Shown here one piece after another: positions 27,006 to 35,435 of a stretch of DNA of 64,000 nucleotides (position 1 is its first letter; every line of letters starts with the position of its first letter). The DNA lies in NCBI RefSeq assembly GCF_000719115.1, contig NZ_JOEA01000005.1, forward strand, positions 372,001 to 436,000, written 5' to 3'. The notes beneath the pieces are model-generated. The model saw only the letters and a list, made by a program, of their open reading frames with translations. It was not told where the DNA came from and did no database searches. The stretch comes from Lentzea albidocapillata. GTDB lineage: Bacteria > Actinomycetota > Actinomycetes > Mycobacteriales > Pseudonocardiaceae. A program made the position numbers and the translations under genes.

Positions 27006-28079
27006 TTAGGGGCGGCCACCCAACGAGCCGACCACCCCGGAGACCACGGAGTAGGACTGGCGGACGGTGCCCTTGTCCAGCCCGCCCTGCTCCTTGGACA
27101 GGTCTTCGGCAACGGTGTACCGACCGCCGATGAAGTCGCCGTTCTCCGGGTCGATGATGATCTCGGTGAAGTCCTCGATGTACCGGATGCCCAGCGCGAC
27201 GCCTTCCTTGCCGTCGACGTTCGCCTTCTTGTCCGTGACGACCAGACCAGGCATCAGCGCGAGCGCACGGAAGATGTTCGCGCGCACCTCGGCCGGGTAC
27301 TCACCCGACTGCAGCGCCTCGCGAGCCTGCTGCAGAGCAGCCCCGTCCGAGTCCCCGCTCTCGCCCCTGAGCCTGGTCAGCAGCTCCTTCGGGTCCTTCG
27401 GCAGCGCGGCGATGAACTCCGGTGTGGGGTTGTGGAAGTCACCGACCGTGCAACGATCCGGCTGGCCCTCGGCGAAGTAGGAGTACTTGCCGCACTTGCC
27501 GCGGAACTCCTGACCGTCCTTGAAATGCGTGCCGGCCTCCGGCTCGCCGTCGCCCTCGTGTCCTGGCAGCCACCCGACCGCGTTGATCTTGATCTTGAAC
27601 ATCCACTCGTCGCGGCGGTCAGCCGGGATCCACTCCTCGTTGGTCATGTCGGTGGTCGTCGCCGTGTCGACGGGGTCCTCGATGGAGATGCCCTTGTACC
27701 GGGTCCGCACGTAGAGGAACTGGCCAGGGGCGACAGGGCGTTCGACCACGCGGGACGCCAGGTCGGCGGCCTTGATCAGCTCTTCGGCGGCGGTCGCGGA
27801 GTTGCTGCCGACACCGGTGAGGTCGACGGTCGACGCGGCCAGGCCACCGCCGGTCAGCACGGCCACGGCGGCCGCGGCGGCGAGCCAGCGGACCCGCTTG
27901 CGTGGCCGGTGCCCGGCGCCGGCCGCGATCGGCTCGGCCACTTCGGCGCGTGACTTCAGAGCGGCGGCCAGGGCGTTCTTGCCGGCGGTCACGTCGAACT
28001 GGACGGGCTCGTCACCGGCACGCGAAAGAGCGGCGTCGAGCACTCGGTCGAGGGTCTCGGGCTTGGTGGGCTCAGACAT
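27006..28079 (-). CDS. CU044_5270-type membrane protein, partner of an ECF sigma factor
   Basis: 357 residues. A cytoplasmic N-terminal segment (1-75) with Lys/Arg-rich end is followed by one membrane helix (WLAAAAAVAVLTGGGLAA) and a large extracytoplasmic domain containing RPVAPGQFLYVRTRYKGISI. This layout is typical of actinobacterial proteins encoded with ECF sigma factors, possibly acting as an anti-sigma or sensor. Its ATG at 28079 overlaps the sigma stop by 8 bp, so the two are coupled. Confidence 0.82.
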   Translation of the reverse strand: MSEPTKPETLDRVLDAALSRAGDEPVQFDVTAGKNALAAALKSRAEVAEPIAAGAGHRPRKRVRWLAAAAAVAVLTGGGLAASTVDLTGVGSNSATAAEELIKAADLASRVVERPVAPGQFLYVRTRYKGISIEDPVDTATTTDMTNEEWIPADRRDEWMFKIKINAVGWLPGHEGDGEPEAGTHFKDGQEFRGKCGKYSYFAEGQPDRCTVGDFHNPTPEFIAALPKDPKELLTRLRGESGDSDGAALQQAREALQSGEYPAEVRANIFRALALMPGLVVTDKKANVDGKEGVALGIRYIEDFTEIIIDPENGDFIGGRYTVAEDLSKEQGGLDKGTVRQSYSVVSGVVGSLGGRP

Positions 28080-28662
28080 GGCTTTCCTCGGTGAAGTCGT
28101 AGTCGGTCGCGGCGAGGCGGGTGCGCAGCCGTGCGCGGCCACGGTGCAGACGGGTGCGCACGGTGGCCACCGGGACGTCGAGCGCCACGGCGATCTCGGT
28201 GGGCGTGAACTCCGCCCACGCGTGCAGCAGCAGCACCTCACGTTCCTCGACGCGCAGTTCCGCGAGCCAGGAGGTGAGCGGTCCTGCGAGCACGTCGGCG
28301 TCGGCGACGGCACTCACGCGGTCGCCGATGTCCGCCTCGTCGGTACGGCCCGCGTACTCCTTGCTCCACGCCCGCAGCTTGCGTTCCTCGGCACGGACGT
28401 GGCCGCGCAGCAGGTTCGTCGCCACCCCGTAGAGCCAGGCCCGCACGGCGTCGGCCTCGTAGGCCTGCCCGCCGCGCTGGTCCCAGAGCACCAGGAACGC
28501 CTCCGACACCACGTCCTGCGCGGTGTCGGCGCCGACCCGCCTGGCCACGTAGCGGTGCAACCGCTCGGCCGTCGATTCGTAGAGCTCCAGCAGCGCGGAC
28601 TCGTCCAGCACCGCCGGCGCCACTTCTGGTGTCAGCGCCACGGGCGCCGCTTCGGTTCGCAC
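28072..28662 (-). CDS. ECF-family RNA polymerase sigma factor
   Basis: About 196 residues. Region 2 reads LHRYVARRVGADTAQDVVSE then AFLVLWDQRG; region 4 has FTPTEIAVALDVPVATVRTR followed by LHRGRARL. The start is uncertain: GTG 28662 (used) leaves a normal short leader; GTG 28716 or TTG 28728 would add up to 22 residues. It is coupled to the CU044_5270-like gene downstream and follows a GNAT gene after a few tens of bases. Target promoters are unknown. Confidence 0.88.
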   Translation of the reverse strand: MRTEAAPVALTPEVAPAVLDESALLELYESTAERLHRYVARRVGADTAQDVVSEAFLVLWDQRGGQAYEADAVRAWLYGVATNLLRGHVRAEERKLRAWSKEYAGRTDEADIGDRVSAVADADVLAGPLTSWLAELRVEEREVLLLHAWAEFTPTEIAVALDVPVATVRTRLHRGRARLRTRLAATDYDFTEESHV

Positions 28663-28732
28663 AGACCTACCTGGTCGCAGGCCCCAGGAGCGTTCCCGAC
28701 GTGTGCTCACCGCCACATCGTGCGGCAACCGG

Positions 28733-29299
28733 TCAGATCTCGCGCGGGTACGGGTGCCGGGCGGCGAACTCGGCCGCGGTCATCCCGAACAGCACCACGT
28801 CGTGGTGGCGGCCCGCGAAGAACTCGTGGTCGCGCAGCCTGCCCTCCTCGGTGAAGCCGAGCTTGCGGTGGAACGCGATCGAGGCGTCGTTGAACGCCCA
28901 CACGCTCGCCTCGCACTTGTGAAACCGCCGCTCGCCGAACATGAAGTTCAGCAGAAGTCGCACGGCTTCCGTCGCGTAGCCGCGTCCTTTGTGCTCGGTG
29001 CCGATCGCGACCCCGTACATGAACCGGCCGGCGCGGTGGTCGATCTCGCCGGTGGAGACCATCCCGGCCAGTACCCCACCGGCGAGCGACTCGACGGCCA
29101 GCAACACCCTGTCGTCCGCCGGCTTCTTCAGCGAGGTCGTCTGCGCCCACTCCCGTTGGGCGGCAGCGGATCGCGGCGGGTGGACCCGGTCCGCGCGCCG
29201 CATGTCGTCCGTGTTCTCGTCGAACCGCTGGAACGCGTCCCAGTCCTCCGGTTCGACGCCGCGGAGCCGGACGAGTTCTCCTACCCAGGCAGAGGTCAT
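28733..29299 (-). CDS. GNAT-family N-acetyltransferase
   Basis: 188 residues of RimJ/RimL type: LVRLRGVEPEDWDAFQRF at the N-terminus, the acetyl-CoA loop EHKGRGYATEAVRLLLNFMF, and a C-terminal AFHRKLGFTEEGRLRDHEFF. ATG at 29299 chosen; it lies 57 bp from the divergent lexA start. It may head the operon with the ECF sigma factor. The substrate is unknown. Confidence 0.9.
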   Translation of the reverse strand: MTSAWVGELVRLRGVEPEDWDAFQRFDENTDDMRRADRVHPPRSAAAQREWAQTTSLKKPADDRVLLAVESLAGGVLAGMVSTGEIDHRAGRFMYGVAIGTEHKGRGYATEAVRLLLNFMFGERRFHKCEASVWAFNDASIAFHRKLGFTEEGRLRDHEFFAGRHHDVVLFGMTAAEFAARHPYPREI

Positions 29300-29344
29300 C
29301 TCATGATCGAACGACCACCCGATCGTGGCTGGCAAGCGGATTAC

Positions 29345-29350
29345 TACTAT
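29345..29350 (+). promoter_or_regulatory. lexA: -10 element of a leaderless lexA promoter
   Basis: TACTAT ends 6 bases before the ATG at 29357 with no Shine-Dalgarno, so transcription should start at or next to the start codon. No actinobacterial SOS box (GAAC-N4-GTTC) is visible in the preceding 100 bases. Confidence 0.6.
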
Positions 29351-29356
29351 CGACCG

Positions 29357-30016
29357 ATGACCGCCTACGACGATCTCGAGCTCGACACGACCGTGCTGCC
29401 GGAGCGCCAGCAGATGATCCTGGTCGCCATTCGTGACTGGGTCGTCGAGCACGGCTACTCCCCCAGCACGCGCGAGATCGGCGAGGCCGTCGGCCTGAAG
29501 TCGTCCTCCAGCGTCTCCCGGCACCTGATGGCGTTGGAGGACAAGGGTTTCCTCAAGCGCGGCGGCTCGGTGACGAGGCCGATGGACGTGCGGGTCTTCC
29601 TGAGCGGCGCGCCGATGGCGCCGGGGATGATCTCCGAGGACTCGATCTCGGTGCCGGTCGTCGGCGACATCGCCGCCGGTGCGCCGATCTCCGCCGTCGA
29701 GCACGTGGACGAGGTGCTGCACCTGCCGCGTGGCCTGGTCGGCCGGGGCAGCAACGTGTTCGCGCTGCGCGTGCGCGGCGACTCGATGATCGACGCCGCG
29801 ATCTGCGACGGCGACACGGTCGTGGTGCGGCAGACGCACGAGGCGTACAACGGGCAGATCGTCGCCGCGATGATCGAGGAGGAGGCGACGGTCAAGGTGT
29901 ACCAGCGCAAGGGCGGCCACGTGTTCCTCGAACCGCGCAACGCCGCCTACCCCGTCATCGACGGCGACAAGGCCGTCATCCTCGGCATCGTGGTCTCGGT
30001 GCTCAGGAGCGTCTGA
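29357..30016 (+). CDS. lexA: LexA repressor of the SOS response
   Basis: 219 residues. The N-terminal winged helix has RDWVVEHGYSPSTREIGEAV and SSSSVSRHLMALEDKGFLKR. The autocleavage site is Ala107-Gly108 (DIAAGAP), and the Ser/Lys dyad is Ser143 (GDSMID) and Lys180 (ATVKVY). It represses DNA-repair genes until RecA filaments trigger self-cleavage. Apparently leaderless. It stands divergent from GNAT rather than next to an SOS operon. Confidence 0.96.
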   Translation: MTAYDDLELDTTVLPERQQMILVAIRDWVVEHGYSPSTREIGEAVGLKSSSSVSRHLMALEDKGFLKRGGSVTRPMDVRVFLSGAPMAPGMISEDSISVPVVGDIAAGAPISAVEHVDEVLHLPRGLVGRGSNVFALRVRGDSMIDAAICDGDTVVVRQTHEAYNGQIVAAMIEEEATVKVYQRKGGHVFLEPRNAAYPVIDGDKAVILGIVVSVLRSV

Positions 30017-30045
30017 GAAGCCGCGGTCCACTCAGGACTGATCGC

Positions 30046-30939
30046 TCAGAGGACACCCCAGTCGCGTGACCGCAGGTGCTCGGCGACGGCGTCGGTGGCC
30101 GCCGTGGTCGTGCCGCGCGTGACGACGTAGAGGGTGTTGAGCGGGGGTACCTCCGGGTGGTGCAGCTGTTCGACGGATCCGGCGGCGAGCGCGGGTTCGG
30201 CGAGATAGCGCGGCAGGGCGGACACCCCGGCCCCGGCGATCACCGCGGCCAGCACGGCGCGCAGGTCGGGCACGGTGACGGCGACGGTGTTCGCCGGGCG
30301 TGTGCCGAACTCGCTGCGCCAGTAGCGGCGGATGATCGGCAGACCGCCGTCGTAGGCGACGAGCGGCAGGTGTTCGAGGGCTCGCGCCGGGTCCGTGGCC
30401 AGCAGGTCCTGGTCCACGGTCCTCGCCAGCAAAGGTGGCCCGACCAGCAGGAACTCCTCGTCGGTGAACGGCGTGGCGGTGAACCCGGCGGCGGGGCGCA
30501 CAGAGGACAGGACCACGTCGAGTTTCGCGGCCCGCAGCGCGGCGAGCAGGTCACCGGCCAGGCCGAACGTCACCTCGACCCGGAGTCCCCTGCGCGTCAG
30601 CGGGGCGAGTGCGGGCAGGCCTCGCACGGTCATGAACTCCGCCGCTCCCCCGACCCGGACCGTGCCCTCGAGGGTTCCTCCGGGTTCGAGCGCGGTGCGG
30701 AGCTGGTCGACGTGCCCGCCGACGCGGCGGGCGAGGTCGTCGGCACGGGGTGTGGGTGTGACCCCGCGACTGCTCCGCACGAACAGCGGCTCGCCGAGCT
30801 CCTTCTCCAGCTTGGCGAGCTGGCCGCTGACCGCCGGCTGGGTGAGCCCCCGTCTGGTGGCCGCGCTGGTGAGCGAGCCGCCCCGGTAGATCTCCAGGAA
30901 CGTCGCCAGCAGGTCCAGGTCCGTCAACCTCGAAGCCAT
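30046..30939 (-). CDS. LysR-family regulator, divergent to a DJ-1-like gene
   Basis: 297 residues; helix-turn-helix GGSLTSAATRRGLTQPAVSG within the first 60, then an effector domain starting near GTVRVGGAAEF. It faces the DJ-1/PfpI gene across 56 bp that contain ATAAG-N4-CTTAT. Regulation of that gene is the natural inference. Confidence 0.9.
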   Translation of the reverse strand: MASRLTDLDLLATFLEIYRGGSLTSAATRRGLTQPAVSGQLAKLEKELGEPLFVRSSRGVTPTPRADDLARRVGGHVDQLRTALEPGGTLEGTVRVGGAAEFMTVRGLPALAPLTRRGLRVEVTFGLAGDLLAALRAAKLDVVLSSVRPAAGFTATPFTDEEFLLVGPPLLARTVDQDLLATDPARALEHLPLVAYDGGLPIIRRYWRSEFGTRPANTVAVTVPDLRAVLAAVIAGAGVSALPRYLAEPALAAGSVEQLHHPEVPPLNTLYVVTRGTTTAATDAVAEHLRSRDWGVL

Positions 30940-30951
30940 AAGTCATCTTAT
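30938..30951. promoter_or_regulatory. LysR-type dyad ATAAG-N4-CTTAT
   Basis: Perfect 5-bp arms overlapping the LysR start region, 45 bp from the DJ-1-like gene start. Confidence 0.5.
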
Positions 30952-30995
30952 AGCTCGTTCGTCGCGTTCGTCAGATCTGTGATGTCCTGGTCGAC

Positions 30996-31655
30996 ATGAA
31001 GAAGCTACTGATGGTCGTGTCCGGCGCCGACTCGCTCACGCTGGCGGACGGCTCGGCCCACCCCACGGGGTTCTGGGCTGAGGAGGTCGTCGAGTCCGTG
31101 CGCGTGCTGCGGGAAGCCGGTGTCGAGGTGACGCTGGCGACGCCGGGCGGAGTCGTGCCGACCGTGGACAAGGCGAGCCTCGACGGCAAGTTCGACGAAG
31201 CCGTTGCCTCACTGGAGGACCTGCGCGCTCCGGCCGTGCTGTCCGATGTGGACGCCGCCGGTTTCGACGCGATCTACCTGCCGGGTGGGCACGGCCCGAT
31301 GGCGGACCTGGCGTTCGACGCGTCACTGGGCGCGTTGCTGGCGGACTTCCACGACGGCGGCAAGCTCGTCGCGGCGCTGTGCCACGGACCGGCCGGATTG
31401 CTCAGCGCGGTCCGCGCGGACGGCACGTTCGTGTTCGCCGGCAAGGAGATGGCGGTGTTCAGCGACGAGGAGGAGCGCCAGGGAGGCCTGGCCGTCCCCT
31501 ACTCGGTCGCCGGTCGGCTGACCGCTCTGGGCGCCCGGCTCGCGTCGGGTGAGCCGTGGTCGAGCACGGTTGTGGTGGACGGCCTGCTCGTGACGGGTCA
31601 GAACCCGCAGTCCACCGTGGCCACCGCCACGCGGGTCGCCGAACTGCTCGGCTGA
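30996..31655 (+). CDS. DJ-1/PfpI family protein (Hsp31-like class I glutamine amidotransferase fold)
   Basis: 219 residues. The nucleophile elbow ALCHGPAGLL carries the Cys, with the catalytic-site Glu contributed by the N-terminal region near GFWAEE and the loop YLPGGHGPMADL. Proteins of this group are glyoxalase-III, deglycase or chaperone-like. Likely LysR-controlled. ATG at 30996. Confidence 0.9.
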   Translation: MKKLLMVVSGADSLTLADGSAHPTGFWAEEVVESVRVLREAGVEVTLATPGGVVPTVDKASLDGKFDEAVASLEDLRAPAVLSDVDAAGFDAIYLPGGHGPMADLAFDASLGALLADFHDGGKLVAALCHGPAGLLSAVRADGTFVFAGKEMAVFSDEEERQGGLAVPYSVAGRLTALGARLASGEPWSSTVVVDGLLVTGQNPQSTVATATRVAELLG

Positions 31656-31673
31656 CGCAGAACGCCGGACCTC

Positions 31674-33167
31674 CTACAGCGCCAGCTGTAGGAGGCCGAG
31701 CACCGCCAGCAACGCCGGACCGCGGCTGAACTGCGCCATCAGGCCGAGCGGCGTCGGCCCGAGCACCCCGAAGTCGATGATCGCGGCGCCGTAGTCGACC
31801 GGCGGCCGGGTGGCGATCCGGTACACGACAGCCACCGCCCCCACCGCCGAGATCAGCGCGTTGACCGCGGACACGTGCGGGGTGAACGCCGCGGTGACGG
31901 CACACCACAGCAACGCGCCGGCCGCGGGGAACACGAGGTGCGCCAGCATCAGCTGACGGTCCGGCAGGCCCAGGGCGCGGCGCATCGCCGGGGAACGGCA
32001 CACGAACTTCAGCCCCGCGGCGAGCCGGTCGGTGGCCAGGAACGCGGCGACGAGGTGGACGGCGGGGACGACAGCGCCCTGCCAGCCCACGGACACCAGC
32101 GCCGGAGCGGGCAGCAACGCCGCCCAGACGAGCGCGGCGTTGGGGGTGCGGCGCAGCCGGAGCGCGTCGGTCCAGGCGAGGACGACGAGCCGGGACCCCC
32201 TCAGCCGCACCGACTTCACGCGGCCGAGCGCGCGGGCACGGCGTTCGGCCAGCACGGCGCCGAGGAGCGCGAGGTCGAACCAGCTCACCGACACCCGCGC
32301 CACGCCCGCCAGCGCACCGCCCGCCGCGAGGTCGGACCGCCGCAGGGACCGCAGCGAGGCGGCCGCCACCACCGCCAGGCCGATCGCCACCACCCAGGCA
32401 GCGCCGACCACACCGGTCCACCCGCCCAGCGAACCCGGTTCACCCACCAGCCCGCTCAACGAACCCGGCTCGTCCACCGGCCCGCCCAGTGATCCCAGCT
32501 CACCCACCGAGCCGCCCAGCGAACCCGGCTCGCCCACCTGCGTACCGACCGACCCCGGCCGCACCGCGGAACCGCCCGAACCCGCCTCCCCACCACCGGA
32601 ACCAGGCCAGGACACCGGCAGGCCGAACCGGCCGGGCGGTACCAGCAGCGCCACCACCGCCAGCCCGACCAGCCCGCTCAACCACCCCTGCGGCCGCACC
32701 CGAGCCCGTTGCAACGCCACGGCACCGGCCACCACAGCCACCCCGCAGGCAGACCCGGCTCCCGCCGCGACCAGGGGCGGGAGCACGGCCCCCACCATCC
32801 CGGACACAACGGCGGGCCAGCCGGCACCCACCACCGCACCCACCGCGAGCAGCCACAGGAACCGAGGCCGCAACAACGCCTCGCGCGGCACGGGCGAGCT
32901 CAGCACCCAGAACATCCGGTCCGCGACCGCGAAGACGGGACCGGCCGCCAGCGCCACCTTCATCAGCACGGTAGCGCCCAGCACCGACAACCAGAGCGCG
33001 GTCCACGCGCCCCCTGGATAGGAGGTCTTGGTCAGCCCGGCATACGCCCAGCCGTAGCCGACCAGGCCGGCGATCGAGAAGTTGACGAACGGGGCGTACA
33101 GCCGCGCGACCTGGAAGCGCCACGGCACGGGCGGGCGGAGCCGGCGCCGGACGGCTGACGCGGTCAC
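31674..33167 (-). CDS. Multi-span ABC-associated membrane protein (DUF6297-like) with an internal decapeptide repeat
   Basis: 497 residues with roughly ten membrane helices. It starts with GTG overlapping the stop of the upstream ABC ATPase (GTGA), so it is probably that ATPase's membrane partner; size and layout resemble DUF6297 proteins, but I cannot prove the family. Residues 211-250 are four copies of a decapeptide of the form VGEPGSLGGx, in a loop between two hydrophobic halves and preceded by a Gly/Ser-rich stretch. SSPVPREALLRPRFLW is a conserved-looking cytoplasmic segment. Confidence 0.75.
   Translation of the reverse strand: MTASAVRRRLRPPVPWRFQVARLYAPFVNFSIAGLVGYGWAYAGLTKTSYPGGAWTALWLSVLGATVLMKVALAAGPVFAVADRMFWVLSSPVPREALLRPRFLWLLAVGAVVGAGWPAVVSGMVGAVLPPLVAAGAGSACGVAVVAGAVALQRARVRPQGWLSGLVGLAVVALLVPPGRFGLPVSWPGSGGGEAGSGGSAVRPGSVGTQVGEPGSLGGSVGELGSLGGPVDEPGSLSGLVGEPGSLGGWTGVVGAAWVVAIGLAVVAAASLRSLRRSDLAAGGALAGVARVSVSWFDLALLGAVLAERRARALGRVKSVRLRGSRLVVLAWTDALRLRRTPNAALVWAALLPAPALVSVGWQGAVVPAVHLVAAFLATDRLAAGLKFVCRSPAMRRALGLPDRQLMLAHLVFPAAGALLWCAVTAAFTPHVSAVNALISAVGAVAVVYRIATRPPVDYGAAIIDFGVLGPTPLGLMAQFSRGPALLAVLGLLQLAL
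32418..32537 (-). repeat. 30-bp coding minisatellite, four units
   Basis: Four in-frame 30-bp units encode residues 211-250 of the membrane protein. Units differ at several third positions and a few replacements (Glu/Leu, Gly/Asp), so the array is not brand new. Copy number is a multiple of three and could vary between strains without breaking the frame. Confidence 0.85.
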
Positions 33168-33769
33168 AGCGTGACGGTCCGGCACGCCACCGCCTCCACC
33201 AGCTCGTGGTCGTGCGACGCGAACACCACGGCCACCCCGGCGGCCTTCTCCGCCAGCAGGCGGGACCGCAGCCAGGTGCGGCCGGCCGCGTCGAGGCGCT
33301 GCTCGGGTTCGTCCAGCACGAGCACCGAGCGCGGCCGCACGAAGCACGACGCCAGCCCGAGCCGGTGCCGTTGCCCCGAGGACAGGGTCGGCGGCAGCTG
33401 GTCCGCCACCGCGGTCAGCCCGACCTCCCCGAGCACCGCCGGGACATCGGCCGGCGACCCGTGCAGCCAGGCCAGCAGCCGCAGGTGCTCCACGACGGAC
33501 ACGTCCGGGAAGTAGTCGGCGTCGTCGAGCAGCGACGCGACGCCGGACCGGACCGCGGCCGACGACTCGTCCAGCTCGGCGCCGTCGAACAGCACGGTGC
33601 CGGAGTCCAGCACCTCGGCCCCGACCAGGCAGCGGAGCAGCGTCGACTTGCCCGAACCGTTCGGGCCCACGACGGCAACGGCCTCACCAGGATCGACGGT
33701 GAAGGACAGATCTGCGAAAACGGGGACTCCGCCGTAACTGAAGCCGGCGTCCCCCACGCCCAGCGACAT
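33164..33769 (-). CDS. ABC transporter ATP-binding protein
   Basis: 201 residues. Walker A GPNGSGKST (35-43), signature LSSGQRHRLGLA, Walker B VLVLDEPEQRLDAAG and H-loop FASHDHELVE are all present. It resembles short exporter ATPases of the CcmA/DrrA kind. The ATG at 33769 gives the normal start; it is coupled to the membrane protein gene downstream. Substrate unknown. Confidence 0.9.
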   Translation of the reverse strand: MSLGVGDAGFSYGGVPVFADLSFTVDPGEAVAVVGPNGSGKSTLLRCLVGAEVLDSGTVLFDGAELDESSAAVRSGVASLLDDADYFPDVSVVEHLRLLAWLHGSPADVPAVLGEVGLTAVADQLPPTLSSGQRHRLGLASCFVRPRSVLVLDEPEQRLDAAGRTWLRSRLLAEKAAGVAVVFASHDHELVEAVACRTVTL

Positions 33770-33807
33770 GTGATCAGGGTAGTGGGAATAGGTGGGGCAC
33801 CCAGGCG

Positions 33808-33838
33808 TTAGAGTAGATGCAAACGCATAAGTCACTAA
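33808..33838. promoter_or_regulatory. Nested dyad upstream of the flavin operon, candidate MarR operator
   Basis: TTAG (33808) and CTAA (33835) enclose ATGC-AAAC-GCAT (33817-33828), with nearly coincident centres. It is 20-50 bp upstream of the GTG start of an operon that encodes its own MarR protein. Confidence 0.5.
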
Positions 33839-33858
33839 GTTTGAAGGAGGCGGGTGCC

Positions 33859-35016
33859 GTGCAGTTCGGAATCTTCTCGGTCAGCGACATCACCAGGGAC
33901 CCGGTGAGCGGCGAGACCCCGAGCGAGGCCGAGCGCATCGACGCGATCGTGCAGATCGCGGAGAAGGCCGAGGAGGTCGGGCTCGACGTGTTCGCGATCG
34001 GCGAGCACCACAACCCGCCGTTCTTCTCGTCCGCGCCCACCACGCTGCTCAGCCACATCGCGGCGAAGACGAAGAAGCTCATCGTCAGCACCGCCACGAC
34101 GCTGATCACCACGAACGACCCGGTGCGCATCGCCGAGGAGTACGCGATGCTGCAGCACCTGGCGAAGGGCCGCATGGACCTGATGCTGGGCCGCGGCAAC
34201 ACCGCGCCGGTCTACCCGTGGTTCGGTGCCGACATCCGGCAGAGCCTGCCGCTGGCGCTCGAGAACTACAACCTGCTGCACCGGTTGTGGCGCGAGGACG
34301 TCGTGGACTGGGAGGGCAAGTTCCGCACGCCGTTGCAGGGCTTCACCAGCACCCCGCGGCCGCTGGACGACCTGCCGCCGTTCGTGTGGCACGGGTCGAT
34401 CCGCACGCCCGAGATCGCCGAGCAGGCCGCCTTCTACGGCGACGGCTTCTTCGCCAACAACATCTTCTGGCCGAAGGAGCACTACATCCGGCTGATCGAG
34501 TTCTACCGCCAGCGGTACGCGCACTACGGCCACGGCACGGAGAAGCAGGCCATCGTCGGCCTCGGCGGCCAGGCGTACATCGCGAAGCGGTCGCAGGATG
34601 CGGTCAAGGAGTTCCGCCCGTACTTCAACGAGGCCCCCGTCTACGGCCACGGCCCGCGGATGGAGGACTTCATGGAGCAGACGCCGCTGTCCGTCGGCAG
34701 CCCGCAGGAGGTCATCGACAAGACGCTGACCTTCCGCGAGCACTTCGGCGACTACCAGCGCCAGATGTTCCTGATGGACCACGCCGGCCTGCCGCTCAAG
34801 ACCGTGCTCAACCAGCTCGACCTGCTCGGCGAGGAGGTGGTTCCGGTGCTGCGCAAGGAGATCGAGACGCGCCAGGACCCCGGGACCGCCAAGCCGCCGA
34901 CGCACTCCGGGCGCGTCAGGGACAAGTACGGCGACGGCCCGGTCCGCCAGCCCAAGCCGAACGCCAACCGGGGTGACAACGTCACGGGTGGCTCGCCGTA
35001 CCAGGACTCCCGGTGA
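33859..35016 (+). CDS. LLM-class flavin-dependent oxidoreductase, CE1758 family
   Basis: 385 residues, luciferase-like TIM barrel starting VQFGIFSVSDITRDPVSGET; VFAIGEHHNPPFF and LMLGRGNTAPVYPWFG are typical of the CE1758-type monooxygenases that pair with a CE1759 FMN reductase. The GTG at 33859 has AAGGAGG 8 bases upstream, preferred over an ATG at 33817 lying in the operator. The C-terminal 35 residues are polar. It forms a three-gene operon with MarR and the reductase. Confidence 0.9.
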   Translation: MQFGIFSVSDITRDPVSGETPSEAERIDAIVQIAEKAEEVGLDVFAIGEHHNPPFFSSAPTTLLSHIAAKTKKLIVSTATTLITTNDPVRIAEEYAMLQHLAKGRMDLMLGRGNTAPVYPWFGADIRQSLPLALENYNLLHRLWREDVVDWEGKFRTPLQGFTSTPRPLDDLPPFVWHGSIRTPEIAEQAAFYGDGFFANNIFWPKEHYIRLIEFYRQRYAHYGHGTEKQAIVGLGGQAYIAKRSQDAVKEFRPYFNEAPVYGHGPRMEDFMEQTPLSVGSPQEVIDKTLTFREHFGDYQRQMFLMDHAGLPLKTVLNQLDLLGEEVVPVLRKEIETRQDPGTAKPPTHSGRVRDKYGDGPVRQPKPNANRGDNVTGGSPYQDSR

Positions 35017-35435
35017 CCCGGGCCAACGAGGCGTGGGAGTCCCTGATGAAGGCGTACGCCGTGTTGATGAAGCAGTTCAACGCGGAGGACGTCTGGGGCG
35101 ACCTGACCATGCGGGAGTACGACGTGCTCTACCAGCTGTCCAAGTGCGACAGTCCACTCAGGATGAGTGAGCTGAACCGCCACGTGCTGCTGAGCCAGCC
35201 CGCCCTGTCCCGCATGGTCGAGCGCCTGGTCGAACGAGGTCTGGTCGAACGCTGCCCCGACCTCGGCGACCGCCGGGGTGTGCGCCTGACGCTCACCCCG
35301 GCCGGCCGGGAGACCCAGCGGGCGATCGGCCGCCCGCACGCACGCAGCGTCACGCGCGCCCTGAGCGTGCTGACGCCGGAAGAACTCGAACAGCTCGCCG
35401 CGATCACCGGCAAGCTCAGCCAGAGCGAGGAGTAA
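35013..35435 (+). CDS. MarR-family regulator inside the flavin operon
   Basis: 140 residues; winged helix with LRMSELNRHVLLSQPALSRM and wing DLGDRRGVRLTLTPAG. Its GTG overlaps the oxidoreductase stop (GTGA) and its TAA overlaps the next ATG (TAATG), so all three genes are translationally coupled. Probably senses the substrate or redox state and binds the dyad upstream of the operon. Confidence 0.92.
   Translation: MTRANEAWESLMKAYAVLMKQFNAEDVWGDLTMREYDVLYQLSKCDSPLRMSELNRHVLLSQPALSRMVERLVERGLVERCPDLGDRRGVRLTLTPAGRETQRAIGRPHARSVTRALSVLTPEELEQLAAITGKLSQSEE

Noticed and set aside
29321..29340. GAACGACCACCCGATCG near lexA as an SOS box
   Set aside because: Spacing and right half do not match GAAC-N4-GTTC.
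32418..32537. Possible CRISPR array
   Set aside because: The 30-bp units are directly adjacent without spacers, vary in sequence, and are in frame within a membrane-protein gene.
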